Source of the DNA: Neoceratodus forsteri
Lineage: Eukaryota > Chordata > Ceratodontiformes > Ceratodontidae
Direction: 5' to 3'
Assembly: GCA_016271365.2 (NCBI GenBank)
Contig: CM057456.1
Location: 161,808,501 to 161,872,500, forward strand
DNA: 64,000 nucleotides
Shown: positions 39,925 through 51,699 of the stretch, piece by piece
Layout of the letters: each line of letters starts with the position of its first letter
Numbering within the stretch: position 1 is the first letter of the stretch
Translations under genes and position numbers: made by a program
The notes under the pieces: generated by a model
Databases searched by the model: none
What the model saw: only the letters and a program-made list of their open reading frames with translations
What the model was told of the DNA's origin: nothing

Positions 39925-41102
39925 AATCCTGGCCAGGGAGGGGCTGTCGATGTGGCCTACCAAGACTTCAATAAGGCATTTCACATAGTCTCACACAAAA
40001 GATTAATAAACAAGTTAGACAGCCTGGGAGTGGGTCCCAGTGTAGTAACCTGGGTAAACATTGGATGGACAACAGGATGCAGAGGGTAATAGTAAATGGA
40101 GTCCACTCTGAAGAAAGGGAGGTTACTAGTGGGTACCACAGGGTTCACTACTGGGATCGGTCCTCTTTAATGTTTTTATAGGTGACATTGTAGAGGGACT
40201 TGAAGGAAAAGTATGCCTCTTTGCAGATGACACAAAGATCTGCATCAGAATTGATACAAAGGGGTGGAAAGGATGAGAAGAGATTTCAGGGTGGAGGAAT
40301 GGTCAAAAGTATGGCAACTTATGTTCAATGCAAAGAAATGCACCTGGGAAGCAAAAACCCAGGGAGAGTACACAATGGGGAAGGAACTAACAACAAATTG
40401 GAAAGGGACCTGGGGTCATATCAGATGACCTAAAGGTAGGCAAGCAATGTGTGAAGGCAGTAATGAGGGCTGGGGATACTGGGATCCACAGGAGAGGCAT
40501 CACCAGTAGAAAACAGGAAGTTGTCATCCCTCTGTACAGACTGTTGGTGAGACCTCATCTGGAGTACTGTATGCAGTTTTGGAGACCCCATCTCTGCAAG
40601 GACATAAACAGTATGGAGGCAGTCCAGAGGAGGGCAACTAAAATGGTGCAGGCTCTGCACCAGAAATCATATGTAGAGAGACTAAAGGAGCTTAATATGT
40701 AAACCCTTGAGGAAAGGAGGGAGAGGGGGGACATGATAGAAACTTTCAAGTACCTCAAGGGAGTCAACAGAGTCCAAGAGGTAGCATCTTTCAGAAAAAG
40801 AAATGTGCAATAACAAGGGGCACAATTTGAAGATAGAGGGGGAATGGCTCAGGAGCAACATGAGAAAGTATTTCTTCATGAAGAGGGTGGTGAACGATGG
40901 AGTGGCCTTCATGAGGGGGTTTTGGGGTCAAAAACAGTGGGGGGAATTCAAGAATGCATAGGACATGCATAAGGCAATTCTAGAGGGGTTAGAAGGAAGT
41001 AGGCTGTTGGTTAACTAGGATCTGCAGCTTATCCAATAGGTAGGGAAATGGGCAGACTAGGTGGGCCAAGCAGTCCTTATCTACCATCAAAGTCTATGTT
41101 TC
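39925..41102 (+). mobile_element. CR1 LINE 3' fragment, sense
   Basis: Starts at GQGGAVDVAYQDFNKAFHIV (motif A, with D as QDF). It passes a LCRxHKDL region at ~40,220, where the ADDTK box is out of frame (CTTTGCAGATGACACAAAG). It continues through PHLEYCMQFWRPHLCKDINS near 40,555-40,610 and the CR1 3' UTR, to CAAAGTCTATGTTTC at ~41,100. It is the same subfamily as the 46-50 kb element, truncated at the 5' end and heavily frameshifted. Confidence 0.85.
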
Positions 41103-41239
41103 ACACCTGTGTCATGGAATTGCATTGCAATTGTACAGATATAAAATTTGGTGGGATTCAAAACATTTCTTACGAGGTACATGATGTGGGGTAATAAGAC
41201 AGTTATGTTTACAATTTGGTGAAATTGCCTCTATCCTTT

Positions 41240-43882
41240 AGATACTTTTCATTATATTTACAAATATGGAATATCTGATACCTCTCTGACTCAGGTAATT
41301 ATAATCATTCCCAAACCTGGCAAAGGTCCCCTACATTACTAATTATAGACCAATCTTTTAATTAATGTAGATCTTAAGATTTTAGCCAAAATTCTTGGCT
41401 TCCAGAGTAGCCCAGGTCTGGGAATCCCTTGATTAGTATAGAACAGGTAGGGTTTGTAAAGGGCAGATTCTCTCTGGATCATCTTAGGAAAATAGCGTAC
41501 CTTTCCTCTGTGTCCAGGGATTCATCTGTACCGGCAGCACTTGTTTCCCTGGACGCAGAAAAAGCTTTTGACAGGGTTTCCTGGGAATACCTTTTCATGA
41601 CATTAGCTAAATACCATTTTCCAATGGAATTTATACAATGGGTCAAAACATTGTATACTTCCCTATCAGCTCAAATTCACTGTAATGGGATTCTCTCCTT
41701 GTCTTTTAGATTATTTCAAGGAACCCGTCAAGGCTGCCCCCTCTCTCCATTCCTTTTTAACTTATATTTATAACCCCTTATTAGGAAAATTAACAGCTTG
41801 AAATCTGTATCTGGCATAGTAATAGGCGAGAGGGAATATAACATTTCTGTGTATGCTGACATCATACTCTTCCATATTTCCAACCCTGTGCAATCAATAC
41901 CCGCTGTCTTTCAAATCATTTCCCAGTTCGAAGCTATTTCGAATTATAAGTAAAACATTGGAAAAACAGAGGTTTTTCCACTTAATAAACACATAGTGAA
42001 ATCTGAAATAACAAATCTGGGATTACAATGGAACTCCGCAAAATTTAAATATTTAGGGGTCTACTTACACTCTTCCGTCAAAAATATGGAAAAACTTAAT
42101 TTAGATGATCTAGTCAAATCTTTATCAGAAGATCTTAGATGGCCAAAATTACCTCTTTCTATATGGGGACGTATGATCATATTAAAAATGAATTTGCTAC
42201 CTAGAATTCTATATCCTTTACAAATGTTTAATGGGGCTCTTCCGTTATCATAGTTTTCCCAGCTACAGAGTATCCTCAAGCAGGTTTATATGGCAGGGGA
42301 AAAAGGTTAGAAGGAGTTATTGTAAACTTGCGCGTCTTCAAAGTGATGGGGAACTTCAAGCTCCCAATTTTTATATATACTATCTCACTATTCACTTGAT
42401 GAGGATTAGATATTGGCTGCAACCTCCTGTTAGTAGTATAGGGCCTATGTACTGTCCTTCCTGGGTTAGAATTGAACAATCTCTGTTTTGAAAATAACAT
42501 AGACCCCAAGGCCCTTCCTTACATTAGTAAGAAGAAACTTCCGTATCCTTAAAAGAAACACCATTAGGTTCTGCTCTTCAAACACACCATCAATTAATTA
42601 ATTTTTCTCAAAGTGGATGCGTATAAGGACACTGCCCAACCCTTGTTTTCAAGCCTAATCTTTTAATCTCAGGTAAAGCAATTACGTTCACCACTTTTGG
42701 CGGATATGGGTGTTGTTAGTGTGAACCAGTTGGTTCATGATAAAAAGCTTCTTTCTTATAATGAAGCTAGTCATCTTTTTAGCTGGTCCATTAGATATGT
42801 TTTCAAATATTTCCAGATATCCCACATGCTGATACAACATTTTGGTCCGGAAGAATGGAACTGCCCCTTTACTTCTGCCATATCTCCTTTTATTAATTCC
42901 ATCCCCTCTTCTCACATCATATCCTACGCATATAAATTTCTCTTAACAAAAGTTGCTATTCTGGAGGGCATGAGGGTCTATCGGTGGGACAATATCGTAT
43001 CCCCGACTTCTTCTCCCCGGAACTGATCCACCATTTGGAAGCACCTATATAAATATATAAAGTGGGATAGATATAAATTGATGCAATTTTACATTAACCA
43101 TGATTTATTCTATACCCTGCTTAAACTACATCAAATGGGAAGAGCAGCATCCGATCAATGTCCTAGGTGTCATCAGGGTCCGGTGATCTGCTTCACATGC
43201 TTTGGGCCTGTGATAAAATCACTCCATTTTGGCCATAGTATCCAAAACACATCTTGACCCACTTTTAGCACTATCAGATTATTTCAAATCAGAAATCTGT
43301 GTTTTAGGGAGAATCACGCTGGGTTACGAGGATGTCAACAGAGGGCACATATGGCCCTAATATCAAGCTGTGCTAAAAAAGTAATTTTGAGACATTGGCA
43401 GGAATCAAGCACTCCTACATGTATGGAATGGTATAAAGAGATTATGTTTGCCTTACATGCAGAATTCATCATTGGTGGGGTTAATAATAGAATGGAGAAG
43501 TATAAATCAAGATGGGAATCACTGTACACCCTTTTAGCGATTTAATAGTTTTTAAGCTGTTTTTCAGATTTTTGCTTTTCTTCTTCATAGATATCTACAG
43601 GTAATTGTAATTATAACGGTAAGGTAATTGTGTTATAACACCTTTGGTCGTTTATATAGTGGCAGACATGGGGGAGGGTGGGGACCAGGCAACGATAATA
43701 CGGTTTCGAATTTAACATGAGGTAATCTATAAATATGTACCTTAACATGATACATGTGTATCTACTTTCTCTTTTTCTTTTGTTATAACTGTGTGTACAA
43801 TTTATTCATTGTCTCTTCTGCTGTGATGCGTTGTGGTTGTTGAAAAAATTTAAAACAATAAAGTTTATTAAATAAAAAAAAT
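41240..43882 (+). mobile_element. Second Tx1/L1-clade LINE, 5'-truncated
   Basis: Begins within the RT fingers (VIIIPKPGKGP near 41,297) and runs to a C-terminal Cys/Trp region near 43,160 (CPRCHQG ... HMLW across frames). A last frame ends at 43,545. The 3' UTR has AATAAA at ~43,857 and a short A-run ending at 43,882. It is less decayed than the first Tx1/L1 copy, with long readable frames at 41,429-41,773 and 41,996-42,253. Confidence 0.88.
41429..42253 (+). pseudogene. Tx1/L1 reverse transcriptase with shortened catalytic box
   Basis: Readable in one frame: VGFVKGRFSLDHLRKIAYL, LDAEKAFDRVSWEYLF (motif A, catalytic D present) and FQGTRQGCPLSPFLFNLYL (motif B), then a TAA at 41,771. Downstream, VYADIILFHISNP near 41,850-41,885 is the YADD box with one Asp codon missing, an in-frame 3-nt loss. 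KFKYLGVYLH and WGRMIILKMNLLPRILYPLQ (thumb) follow to 42,230. Stop codons and the lost Asp mark it as inactive. Confidence 0.88.
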
Positions 43883-43895
43883 CAGTAACATTGCT

Positions 43896-44965
43896 GAATA
43901 TTATTTATTTATTTTGTTTTTATTTACCGGATAAGTGCAACTGGGCAAAGTCATTGCCTATTTTCAGGCACAACTCTGGAGAGTTAAAACAGCAAGGAGA
44001 TGCATGCATTTTTGGGACAAACCATTGCAGGTACCAGCATTTGAGTTATTCAGACAGTACAGACACGGGATACAGATAGCAGTTTGTCAATAGTTGATGG
44101 AAGCAAAAACAAGGCAAAACAGGCATTCACAGTTGATCAGGTCAGGTAAGCTGACCTTGCACATAGGAAGCTGGTAAGGTGAAGTGCACATTACTTCCCA
44201 TAGCTTTCGTATAAAGTCTAAACTATCCATTGTTTAACCTGACACAAAATGGCTGCCCAGCAGATAATAAGGCAAGGAGAATATAGCAAGATTGTTCTTA
44301 AATACCTGATGAGAAAGGGCAAGACTAACTGACTCAGGGATAGAGTTGCATATCTTGGGTGCAAAAGCAGAAAAGGCCTGCTTACCCATTTTTGTCATAG
44401 ATTTCAGTATGTCTAAAAAGGTCTGTCAGCTTACCTAAGCTGGTATGGCTGAGTGGTGCGGTGAGCCTGGCGTGCCGGTGGGGTGCTGGATCTCATAATA
44501 CTGTCAATTAGGCATCCCACTGTATAGATTCGGAAAGATATAGGGACAGCCATCCGAGATTGAAATAAAGGAGACAGTGATGGGTCCTCTGCGGTCCAGA
44601 GAGGGCAAAATGGCATATGCTTTTATAGCACGTATTCCATCTGTTAAGGACCTTCTTGCTGCCTTCCAGATAGGCGATGAGACCATAGGTAAGGCTAGGG
44701 TGCAGGACACCTTGGGCAGTGACTAGCCTGGCAGATGTGGTGAGGCTGTACCTGATTTTATAAGCTAGCCTCAGTTTTATTTTACCGATTTACACATGGT
44801 GGACAGGTGAAGGCTGAAATCCAGGGATGGGTCCAGGGTGATACCCAGGTACTTAAAAGACTCTACAACATCCAGAGGTGTTCTGAGAAAGGACCAGGGA
44901 TGGAAAGCGTGTGAATCAGTTTTTAGTTTTCATGCTGAGCCAAAGATCATGGTGATCATATTCTG
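43896..44965 (-). mobile_element. Non-LTR retrotransposon fragment, clade unassigned, antisense
   Basis: Minus-strand reading from ~44,965 shows ESFKYLGITLDPSLDFSLHL, a post-RT block found in several LINE clades. KAARRSLTDGIRAIKAYA at 44,650 and YTVGCLIDSIMRSSTPPARQ at 44,530 follow in other frames. The 3' end at ~43,900 is A-rich (AAATAAAAACAAAATAAATAAATAAT). It differs from CR1, L2 and Tx1 in this window. I would not assign a clade from sight. Confidence 0.55.
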
Positions 44966-44999
44966 TTTCTATTTGAAACAGAGATCTGAAAATATACCT

Positions 45000-45955
45000 T
45001 TCATATAGAAAGACAGAAATCTAGAAATTGTCAGTAGATAAGGATCTCCAGACCCACCGAGTCTGCTCGTCTTCTATTTCCATGTTATTCAAGGACCCTT
45101 GGTAATCTGGGTAATTTCCCTTCTGTCCCCTCTCAAGAATTCACTTGTACCTATCCCAAGCAATCTTGAATCCCATCACTGTTTTGGCCCCCACCACTTC
45201 CTCAGGGAGTGCATTCCACCGATCCACTACCCTTTCTGTAAAGTAGTTTCCTAATGTTTCCCTTGAATCTTTCCACTTACAGCTTCATGTCATAACCCCT
45301 TGTCCTTGACAGCCTCTCATTCTGGAATATACTGTTATTCGGGACCTTGTTTATACCCTTTTGGTACTTGAAGGTCTCGATCATGTCCCCCTTTTTCCCT
45401 CCTTTGCTCCAGGATATCATTTTGAGGTCTTTTAGCCTCTCCTAATATGTCAAATGACTGAGTCCTCCCACCATTTTCATTGCCCTCCTCTGGACCCTCT
45501 CTACTCTATACACGTCCCTCCTGAGGTACGGATTGTATTCAAGGTCTGGCCTCACCAGCTATTTGTACAAGGGCATCACCACTCATAATACCCCTGCCTA
45601 TGCATCCCAGCATTCTACTGGCCCTTGGCTACTGCTCCCTCACATTGCTTATCAACCTTGAGATTGTTGGATATGATTATTTCAAGGTCCCTCTCCTTCC
45701 TTATCACTTCCAGTATCTGACCACCTATCCTGTACTCTGCTTTTAGATTTCTATTCCCTAAGTGCATAACTTTTCACTTTTTGGCATTAACGCTCAACTG
45801 CCACCCTTTTTAGACCACTCCTCTAGTTTGTGCAAATCCCTTCTCATTTTTTCTACCCCATCTGCACTGTCTACTCTGTTGCAAAGCTTTGTATTACCCA
45901 TGAATAGACAGACCTTCCCTCAGTAAGACTCAAACTTTCCCATCACATTAGAGTA
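45000..45955 (-). mobile_element. CR1-related LINE 3' fragment, antisense, divergent subfamily
   Basis: Plus-strand text such as CACTTCCTCAGGGAGTGCAT, GCCCTCCTCTGGACCCTCTC and CTCACATTGCTTATCAACCT corresponds, antisense, to the CR1 RT tail (the MVRPHLEYC... region and the following 3' UTR). It is similar in layout to 3,171-4,300 but clearly more diverged, so a separate and older CR1/L3-type subfamily. Confidence 0.7.
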
Positions 45956-46139
45956 GTTACCTTCTTGTTTCATGGAGTGCTACTGTTAGAAATGCAACCT
46001 TCTGATGGTCTCTTGAGTTCTGCTCCAGTTGCTGTGGTAGAACTGGGGAAGGGAGAGAAGGAAGTAAGGTGCCTGCCTGGTGCCATGGCTTGAGGGACAA
46101 GAAGCGAATCCTCACAATTGCAGAAGCAGCATCACAGGA

Positions 46140-46500
46140 GAGTAACTAGATATCATTGTCCACCTTGGGACAAATGACCTAGCTAGGCATGGGACCAGTG
46201 CAGTGCAAGAATGAATTTGTGGAGTTGGGAGGGGCCTCAGATGAGCAAGCACAGTAACCTTCTCAGAGGTGCTACCAGTCCATGGCAGGAGTGAGGCTGG
46301 GGTGCACTACACACCATGCAGTTTAATGAATGGTTGCAAAACTGGTGCAGAGTGCAGGAGCTTTGGCTTCATTGGGGACTGGGGGTCCACCTGGAGAATA
46401 AAGGTCTATACTGGTATGACGGTCTGCATTTGTCCACAAAGGGACCAAGCTCTAGGTGACAGGTTTAAATGCTTCCTTGGCAAGCTTTTAAACTAGAAAA
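46140..46500 (+). pseudogene. CR1 ORF1, SGNH/GDSL-esterase remnant
   Basis: CR1 ORF1 proteins of vertebrates carry an SGNH hydrolase-like domain. Here VHLGTNDLARHGTSAVQE (block III, GTND) is readable at about 46,157-46,210. WYDGLHLSTKG (block V with the catalytic D and H) is readable near 46,410-46,443. Frame changes separate them, and the N-terminal GDS serine block is not clear. The C-terminus reads GDRFKCFLGKLLN before TAG 46,494. Spacing to ORF2 is ~230 bp. Confidence 0.75.
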
Positions 46501-46727
46501 GGGGAGGTACTGATAAAAGGCAGGAAAGTCAAGCCTCCCCCACAAAACATGGCAGGTAGTAGGTAAACACTGAGGTACAGAGCTCAACACAGGGCAGGAC
46601 GGGGTAAATGGTAAAATAGATAAGAGCAAAAGAGCAGGGATGGGGAAAAAGTATAAAGCCAACATTAAATGAGGGCAATGACTACCAATGCCCATAGTCT
46701 GGGAAAAAGCTTTCTGAGCTAGTAGCT

Positions 46728-47582
46728 TTGATGGAAGATGAACAATTGGATATTGTGGCAGTCACAGAAACATGGTACATTGAGAACCATGACTGGGATG
46801 TCAACATACCAGGGTACACAATCTACAGAAGGGACAGGGAAGGCAAAAGAGGAGGTGGAGTAGCTCTATACATAAGGGAAGGGATCAAAGCTACAGAACT
46901 AAAAAGTAAAGGGGGAGGACAAGAGGCACTTTGGGTCACCTTGGGGATGGGTAATGGCATCACAATCCGCACAGGGGTTGTATACAGACCCCCGTCTCAA
47001 GGGGAGAAAATGGACAAGAGAATGATAGAGGACATTCTCAAAATGGCTGAAAAAGGGGAGATACTGTTGATGGGGGACCTGAATATGCCAGATGTTAACT
47101 GGAGGACATGTACAGCAGCCACGTCCAAGAGCAGGGTCATTCTCGATGCCCTGCAGAGGGTAGACCTTAGACAGCTAGTGCTGGAACCCACTCGGGAGGG
47201 AGCAATACTAGACCTGGTACTCTCAAATGGAGAGAGGATCACAAATTTAGAAGTCGGTAGACATCTGGTAACAAGCGACCACTGCACAGTGTGCTTCACA
47301 ATGAGCACAACCATGGAGATAAGCCATACCAAAACAAGGATACTGGACTTTAGAAGAGCTGACTTTGGCAAAATGGGTGAACACCTGAAGAATGCACTAG
47401 CAAATGGCCAAATAGGAGGGGTGGAAGAACAATGGAGAAAAATTAAAACTGCCATCATAGAGGCAACAAGTCTTTGTGTAAAACAAATAAAGAAAACAAA
47501 GCAGAGGAAAAAACCACTATGGCTCTCAAAAGAGGTGGCAGGGAAGGTTAATGAGAAAAAAAGCTGCATTCAAAAAGTATAA
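46728..47582 (+). pseudogene. CR1 ORF2 APE-type endonuclease
   Basis: An intact 284-codon frame that nicks target DNA for target-primed reverse transcription. The motifs are: DIVAVTETWY (catalytic E), GGGVALYIREGIK, GVVYRPPSQG, EILLMGDLNMPDVNW (GDLN/GDFN), AILDLVLSNGE and TSDHCTV (SDH catalytic His). All the usual active-site positions are present. The frame ends only because of a shift in an A7 run near 47,556-47,562; the next frame (47,551) continues directly. It would be continuous with the RT if that run had one base more or fewer. Confidence 0.9.
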
Positions 47583-48720
47583 GGAATCACAGAAGGAGCA
47601 CGACAGAGAACTGTATCAATTAAAGCAGAAAGAAGTAGGAAAAGCAGTCAGAATAGCAAAGGCACAAACTGAGGAAAAAATAGCCAACTCGGCCAAAAAG
47701 GGGGATAAAACCTTTTATAGGTACATTAGGGAGCATAGAAAGGTTAAGGGAGGGATAGTGAAGATCAATAAAGGAGAGGGGAGGTCGGCAGAGGGAGACA
47801 GTGAAAAGGCAGAGATACTGAACGAATACTTTTGCTCAGTATTCACCAAAGAAGATGAGGAGCAGTTACCTAAACCAGACAATAGAAGCACTCTGGGTAG
47901 GGGTGTTGACACCAGTCCATTCACAGAAGAAAGAGTACTGAAAGAACTCCTAAAACTCAAGGTGGACAAAGCAATGGGGCCTGACGGGATTCACCCCAGA
48001 ATCCTAAAAGAACTAAGGGGACCTAGTGACACCACTGACCACACTTTTTAACAAATCATGGCAGGATGGGGTGGTACCTGAGGACTGGAGGAGGGCAGAT
48101 GTGATTCCCTTTACAAAAGTGGAAGCAAGGCAGAAGCAGGAAACTACAGACCTGTAAGTTTGACCTCAGTGGTAGGGAAAAATTATGGAATCACTTCTGA
48201 AAGAAAGAATTGTTGAGTACCTAGAGGCCAGCGGGGCACAGGACCCAAAGCAGCATGGATTTACAGCAGGAAGGTCATGTCAGACTAATCTAATTGATTT
48301 CTTTGACTGGGTGACCAAAGTAATAGACCAGGGAGGGCTGTGGATATGGCCTGCCTAGACTTTAGCAAGGCATTTGACACAGTCCCACACAAAGATTAAT
48401 AATCAAGTTAGCCAGCCTGGGAGTGGGTCCCATGGTGGTAGCCTGGGTAGCGAACTGGCTGCACAACAGGACACAGAAGGTAATAGTGAATGGAACACAT
48501 TCCGAAGAAAGGGGAGTTACTAGTGGAGTACCTCAAGGCTCAGTACTGGGTCCAATCTTCTTCTTAACATCTTTATAAGTGACATTGCAGAGGATCTGGA
48601 GGGAAAGGTATGCCTCCTTGCTGATGACACAAAGATCTGTAATAGAGTTGATACACAAGAGGGTTAGAAAAGATGAGAAGGGACTTGGCAAGGTTGGAGG
48701 AATGGTCAGACATATGGCAA
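47551..48720 (+). pseudogene. CR1 ORF2 linker and reverse transcriptase, broken
   Basis: 47,551-48,051 encodes a Lys/Glu-rich linker (a likely coiled coil) ending in FTEERVLKELLKLKVDKAMG and PDGIHPRILKEL (RT entry). After 48,030 the frame shifts several times: MESLLKERIVEYLEASGAQD near 48,186-48,245, [19 protein letters not shown] near 48,280-48,335 and [15 protein letters not shown] near 48,617-48,660. The last is motif C, with both Asp intact. The breaks are single-base. Confidence 0.88.
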
Positions 48721-49137
48721 CTTAGATTCAATGCAAAGAAGTGCAAAGTAATGACCTGGGAAACAAAAACCCAGGAGAAGAGTACACATTAGCAGGGGAG
48801 GTACTAACAACAACAAAAATGGAAAGGGACCTGGGGGTAGTCATATCAGATGACCTAAGGGTGGGTAAGCAATGTGAAAAGTCAGTAAGGAGAGCCAGGG
48901 ATACTGGGATGCATAGGAGCATCACAAGTAGAAAAAGGAAGTGGTTATCCTCTGTACAGACAGTTGGTGAGACCCCATCTGGAGTACTGTGTGCAGTTTT
49001 GGAGACCCTCATCTACGCAAGGACATAGATAGGATGGAAGCAGTCCAGGAGGGCAACTAAAATGGTGCAGGGTCTACATCAGAAACCATATGAGGAGAGA
49101 CTGAGAGGCTTAATATGTATACCCTTGATGAAAGGAG

Positions 49138-50055
49138 GGACATAGAAACAGAGACTTTGATGGCAGCTAAGGACCCATGGGCCCATCTAGTCTGCCCATT
49201 TCCCTACCTACAGGATAGGCCGCAGATCCTAGTTAACCAACAGCCTATATCTTCCTGCCCCGCACAAGAATTGCCTTATGTCTGTCCCATGCATTCTTGA
49301 ATTCTCCCACAGTTTTAGACCCCACAACTTCCTCAGGAAGGCTGTTCCATGCATCCACTACCCTCTCTGTGAAATAATACTTCCTCACATTGCCCCTGAA
49401 CCGCCCTCCTTCTATCTTTAAATCGTGTCCCCTTGTTCTTGCAAGTCTCTTTTTCTGAAAGATGCTACCCTCTTGGACTTTGTTGATTCCCTTGAGGTAC
49501 TTGAAAGTTTCTATCATGTCCCCCCTCTCCCTTCTTTCCTCAAGGGTATACATATTAAGCTCCTTTAGTCTCTCCTCATACGGCTTCTCTTGCAGACCCT
49601 GCACCATTTTAGTTGCACCTCCTGGACTGCCTCTATCCTGTCTATGTCCTTGTGGAGATGGGGTCTCCAGAACTTGACACAGTATTCCAGATGGTGTCTC
49701 ACCAACTGTCTGTACAGAGGGATAACAACTTCCTGTTTTCTGCTGCTGATGCCTCTCCCTATACATCCCAGTATACCCCAGCCCTCCCTACTGCCTTCTC
49801 CACATTGCTTGCTAACCTTAAGGTCATCTGATATGATTACCCCAGGTCCCTTTCCTGTTTTGTTGTTGTTACTACCTCCCACCCATTGTGTATTCTTCCC
49901 TGGGTTCTTGTTTCCAGGTGCATTATTTGCACTTTTTGCATTGAATCCTAGCTGCCATACGTCTGACCATTCCTCCAACCTTGCCAAGTCCCTTTCATCC
50001 TTTCCACGCCTCCTTGTGTATCAACCCTGTTGCAGATCTTTGTGTCATCTGCAAA
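49138..50055 (-). mobile_element. CR1 nested inside CR1, antisense
   Basis: The 3' end at 49,138-49,160 (minus strand) is the CR1 tail. The frame 49,766-49,245 reads the C-terminus ([56 protein letters not shown]), and earlier minus-strand pieces reach the RT/tail boundary near 50,050. The outer CR1 text stops at AAAGGAGG (49,137) and continues at ACAGGGGACATG (50,056). This is an insertion of a 5'-truncated CR1 into the same family. Confidence 0.85.
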
Positions 50056-50426
50056 ACAGGACAGGGGACATGATTGAAACGTTCAAGTACCTCAAGGGAA
50101 TCAACAAAGTCCAGGAGGGTAGCATCTTTCAGAAAAAGAGTGTAAGAACAAGGGGCACAGTTTAAAGATAGAGGGGATGGCTCAGGGGTAATGTGAGAAA
50201 TTCTTTTCACAGAGAGAGTGGTGGATACATGGAACAGCCTTCCTGAGGAGGTTGTTGGGTCTAAAACAGTGGGGAATTCAAACATGCATGGACAGACACA
50301 AAGCAATTATGGTGGGGGTTGCAGGAAACAGGCTGTTGGTTAACTAGAATCTGCAGCTTATCCAGTAGGTAGGGAAATGAGCAGACTGGGTGGGCCTAGT
50401 GGTCCTTATCTGCTGTCAAAGTCTAT

Positions 50427-50590
50427 TACAAATTGTAAAAACAAAGACAAGGCGCTGCGTCAGCATGTGGTCTAAAAACAAACCAAAATGGTTATATTAA
50501 ATGCACGCTGAAAATAGAAAATAGAGTTAAAAATCTACGTTTCGACCTATGGTCTTCTTCAAGAATATCTAAAGAGAAAAAACAAGTTAG
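50427..50590 (-). mobile_element. 164-bp retroposon with 13-bp TSDs in the CR1 3' end
   Basis: Flanked by TGTCAAAGTCTAT at 50,414-50,426 and 50,591-50,603. On the minus strand it contains TTGAAGAAGACC-ATA-GGTC-GAAAC (50,562-50,539), a hairpin followed by GAAAC, and shows no pol III boxes. Similar GAAAC-hairpin motifs occur in widespread eukaryotic retroelements and resemble a hammerhead ribozyme core, but pairing for a full ribozyme is not evident. Confidence 0.7.
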
Positions 50591-50640
50591 TGTCAAAGTC
50601 TATGTTTCTATGTTTCTATGTTCTATGTTTCTGTGATACA

Positions 50641-51678
50641 GAACTCAAAACATTGTTTGAAAGCTCTCCAGTGTTACACATTCCCTGTTAAGGTTAGTTC
50701 ACTTGGTTGCCAAACTGCATCCATATTTTCCCATGGCAATGGATTTTAACTTCTGGTACCATGTAATGCTAGCTGTTCAGAACACCATACGGTCTACTCT
50801 GCAAAAGCTCTTTACTGAATGCTTTCCACAGTATATATATAAAGTACAGCACACCATCTAGTGGCAGATTGGAGCAACTACATCCAGTGTTTTTTTTTTT
50901 GCTGTTAATCTATTGGTACAATAGGTTAGTGGTAAAAGGTGCTACGGCAAGAATACAAACAGGGTTGTGTGGAGGTAAAAAAACAGGGAACAGAATAATA
51001 AGGCAATACAGTAAAAAGTATAGTGGGATAAAATGTGAAGTTTAAAAGCAGAAGTGCGAGCAAAAGTGAAAATGGAAAGGGAATGTTATAGAAATCGCTG
51101 TAGCGGAGATAATACTGCATGGGGGTGAGAATAAATTGAGCTCCCTTTACTCTTGACAGCCTGGTCTGCCAGGGATATAGTGCCCATTTGAAAGCAATAT
51201 GAGGCAAAATGTTGGCTAAGTTGTGTCTGTACTTGAAATGGGGAAATTAGACCAAACATTACTGCGGTTTGCAAACAGGAGCAGATACATTATATGGCAA
51301 TTTTACACTTCCCTAAATCCTACCCCAACACATAAGTACGCACCTCAGTTTAGTCATGATCCACCTAATCGCTCAGATCTTCCACCCCAAACTTTCTCAG
51401 CTATCAATCTCTTGAAATGGACATGTTTAAACTCAACATATTAATTTCCATGTGAAATTAACTTCCAGTTTAGTGTATTACTAACAACTGCTGGATTGCA
51501 GTGACTCTGGTGGCTGCCGGTGGGCTGTACTGGCTATAGTAGTGGTTGCTGAGGTGCGCTGGCTCTGAAAACAGAAGATTATAGACAGTACAATAAGTAT
51601 GGCATGCCACACTTTCACCTTGGCCCACAGCAAGCATTTTCTAATGTCCTGTGGCAGTGGCACCTCCCCTCCTGCCAT
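50641..51678. other. Unassigned sequence upstream of copy B
   Basis: No gene or recognised family. Short frames on both strands lack domains. It has a T-run at 50,891-50,900. If the A/B match is a tandem duplication, this stretch would also be expected just left of window position 1. Confidence 0.4.
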
Positions 51679-51699
51679 TAGCTGATCCATCTCAAGCAT

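Larger units (their letters stand above)
45960..50640 (+). mobile_element. Nearly full-length CR1 LINE with nested insertions
   Basis: The order is: decayed ORF1 esterase (46,140-46,500), ORF2 endonuclease (46,728-47,582), linker and RT (47,551-48,720), C-terminal tail, then 3' UTR and an 8-bp terminal repeat. It is interrupted at 49,138-50,055 by another CR1 in opposite orientation and at 50,427-50,590 by a short retroposon. The end is about four ATGTTTCT units (50,602-50,632), the octamer-repeat ending typical of CR1. It is the most complete CR1 in the window. Confidence 0.88.
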
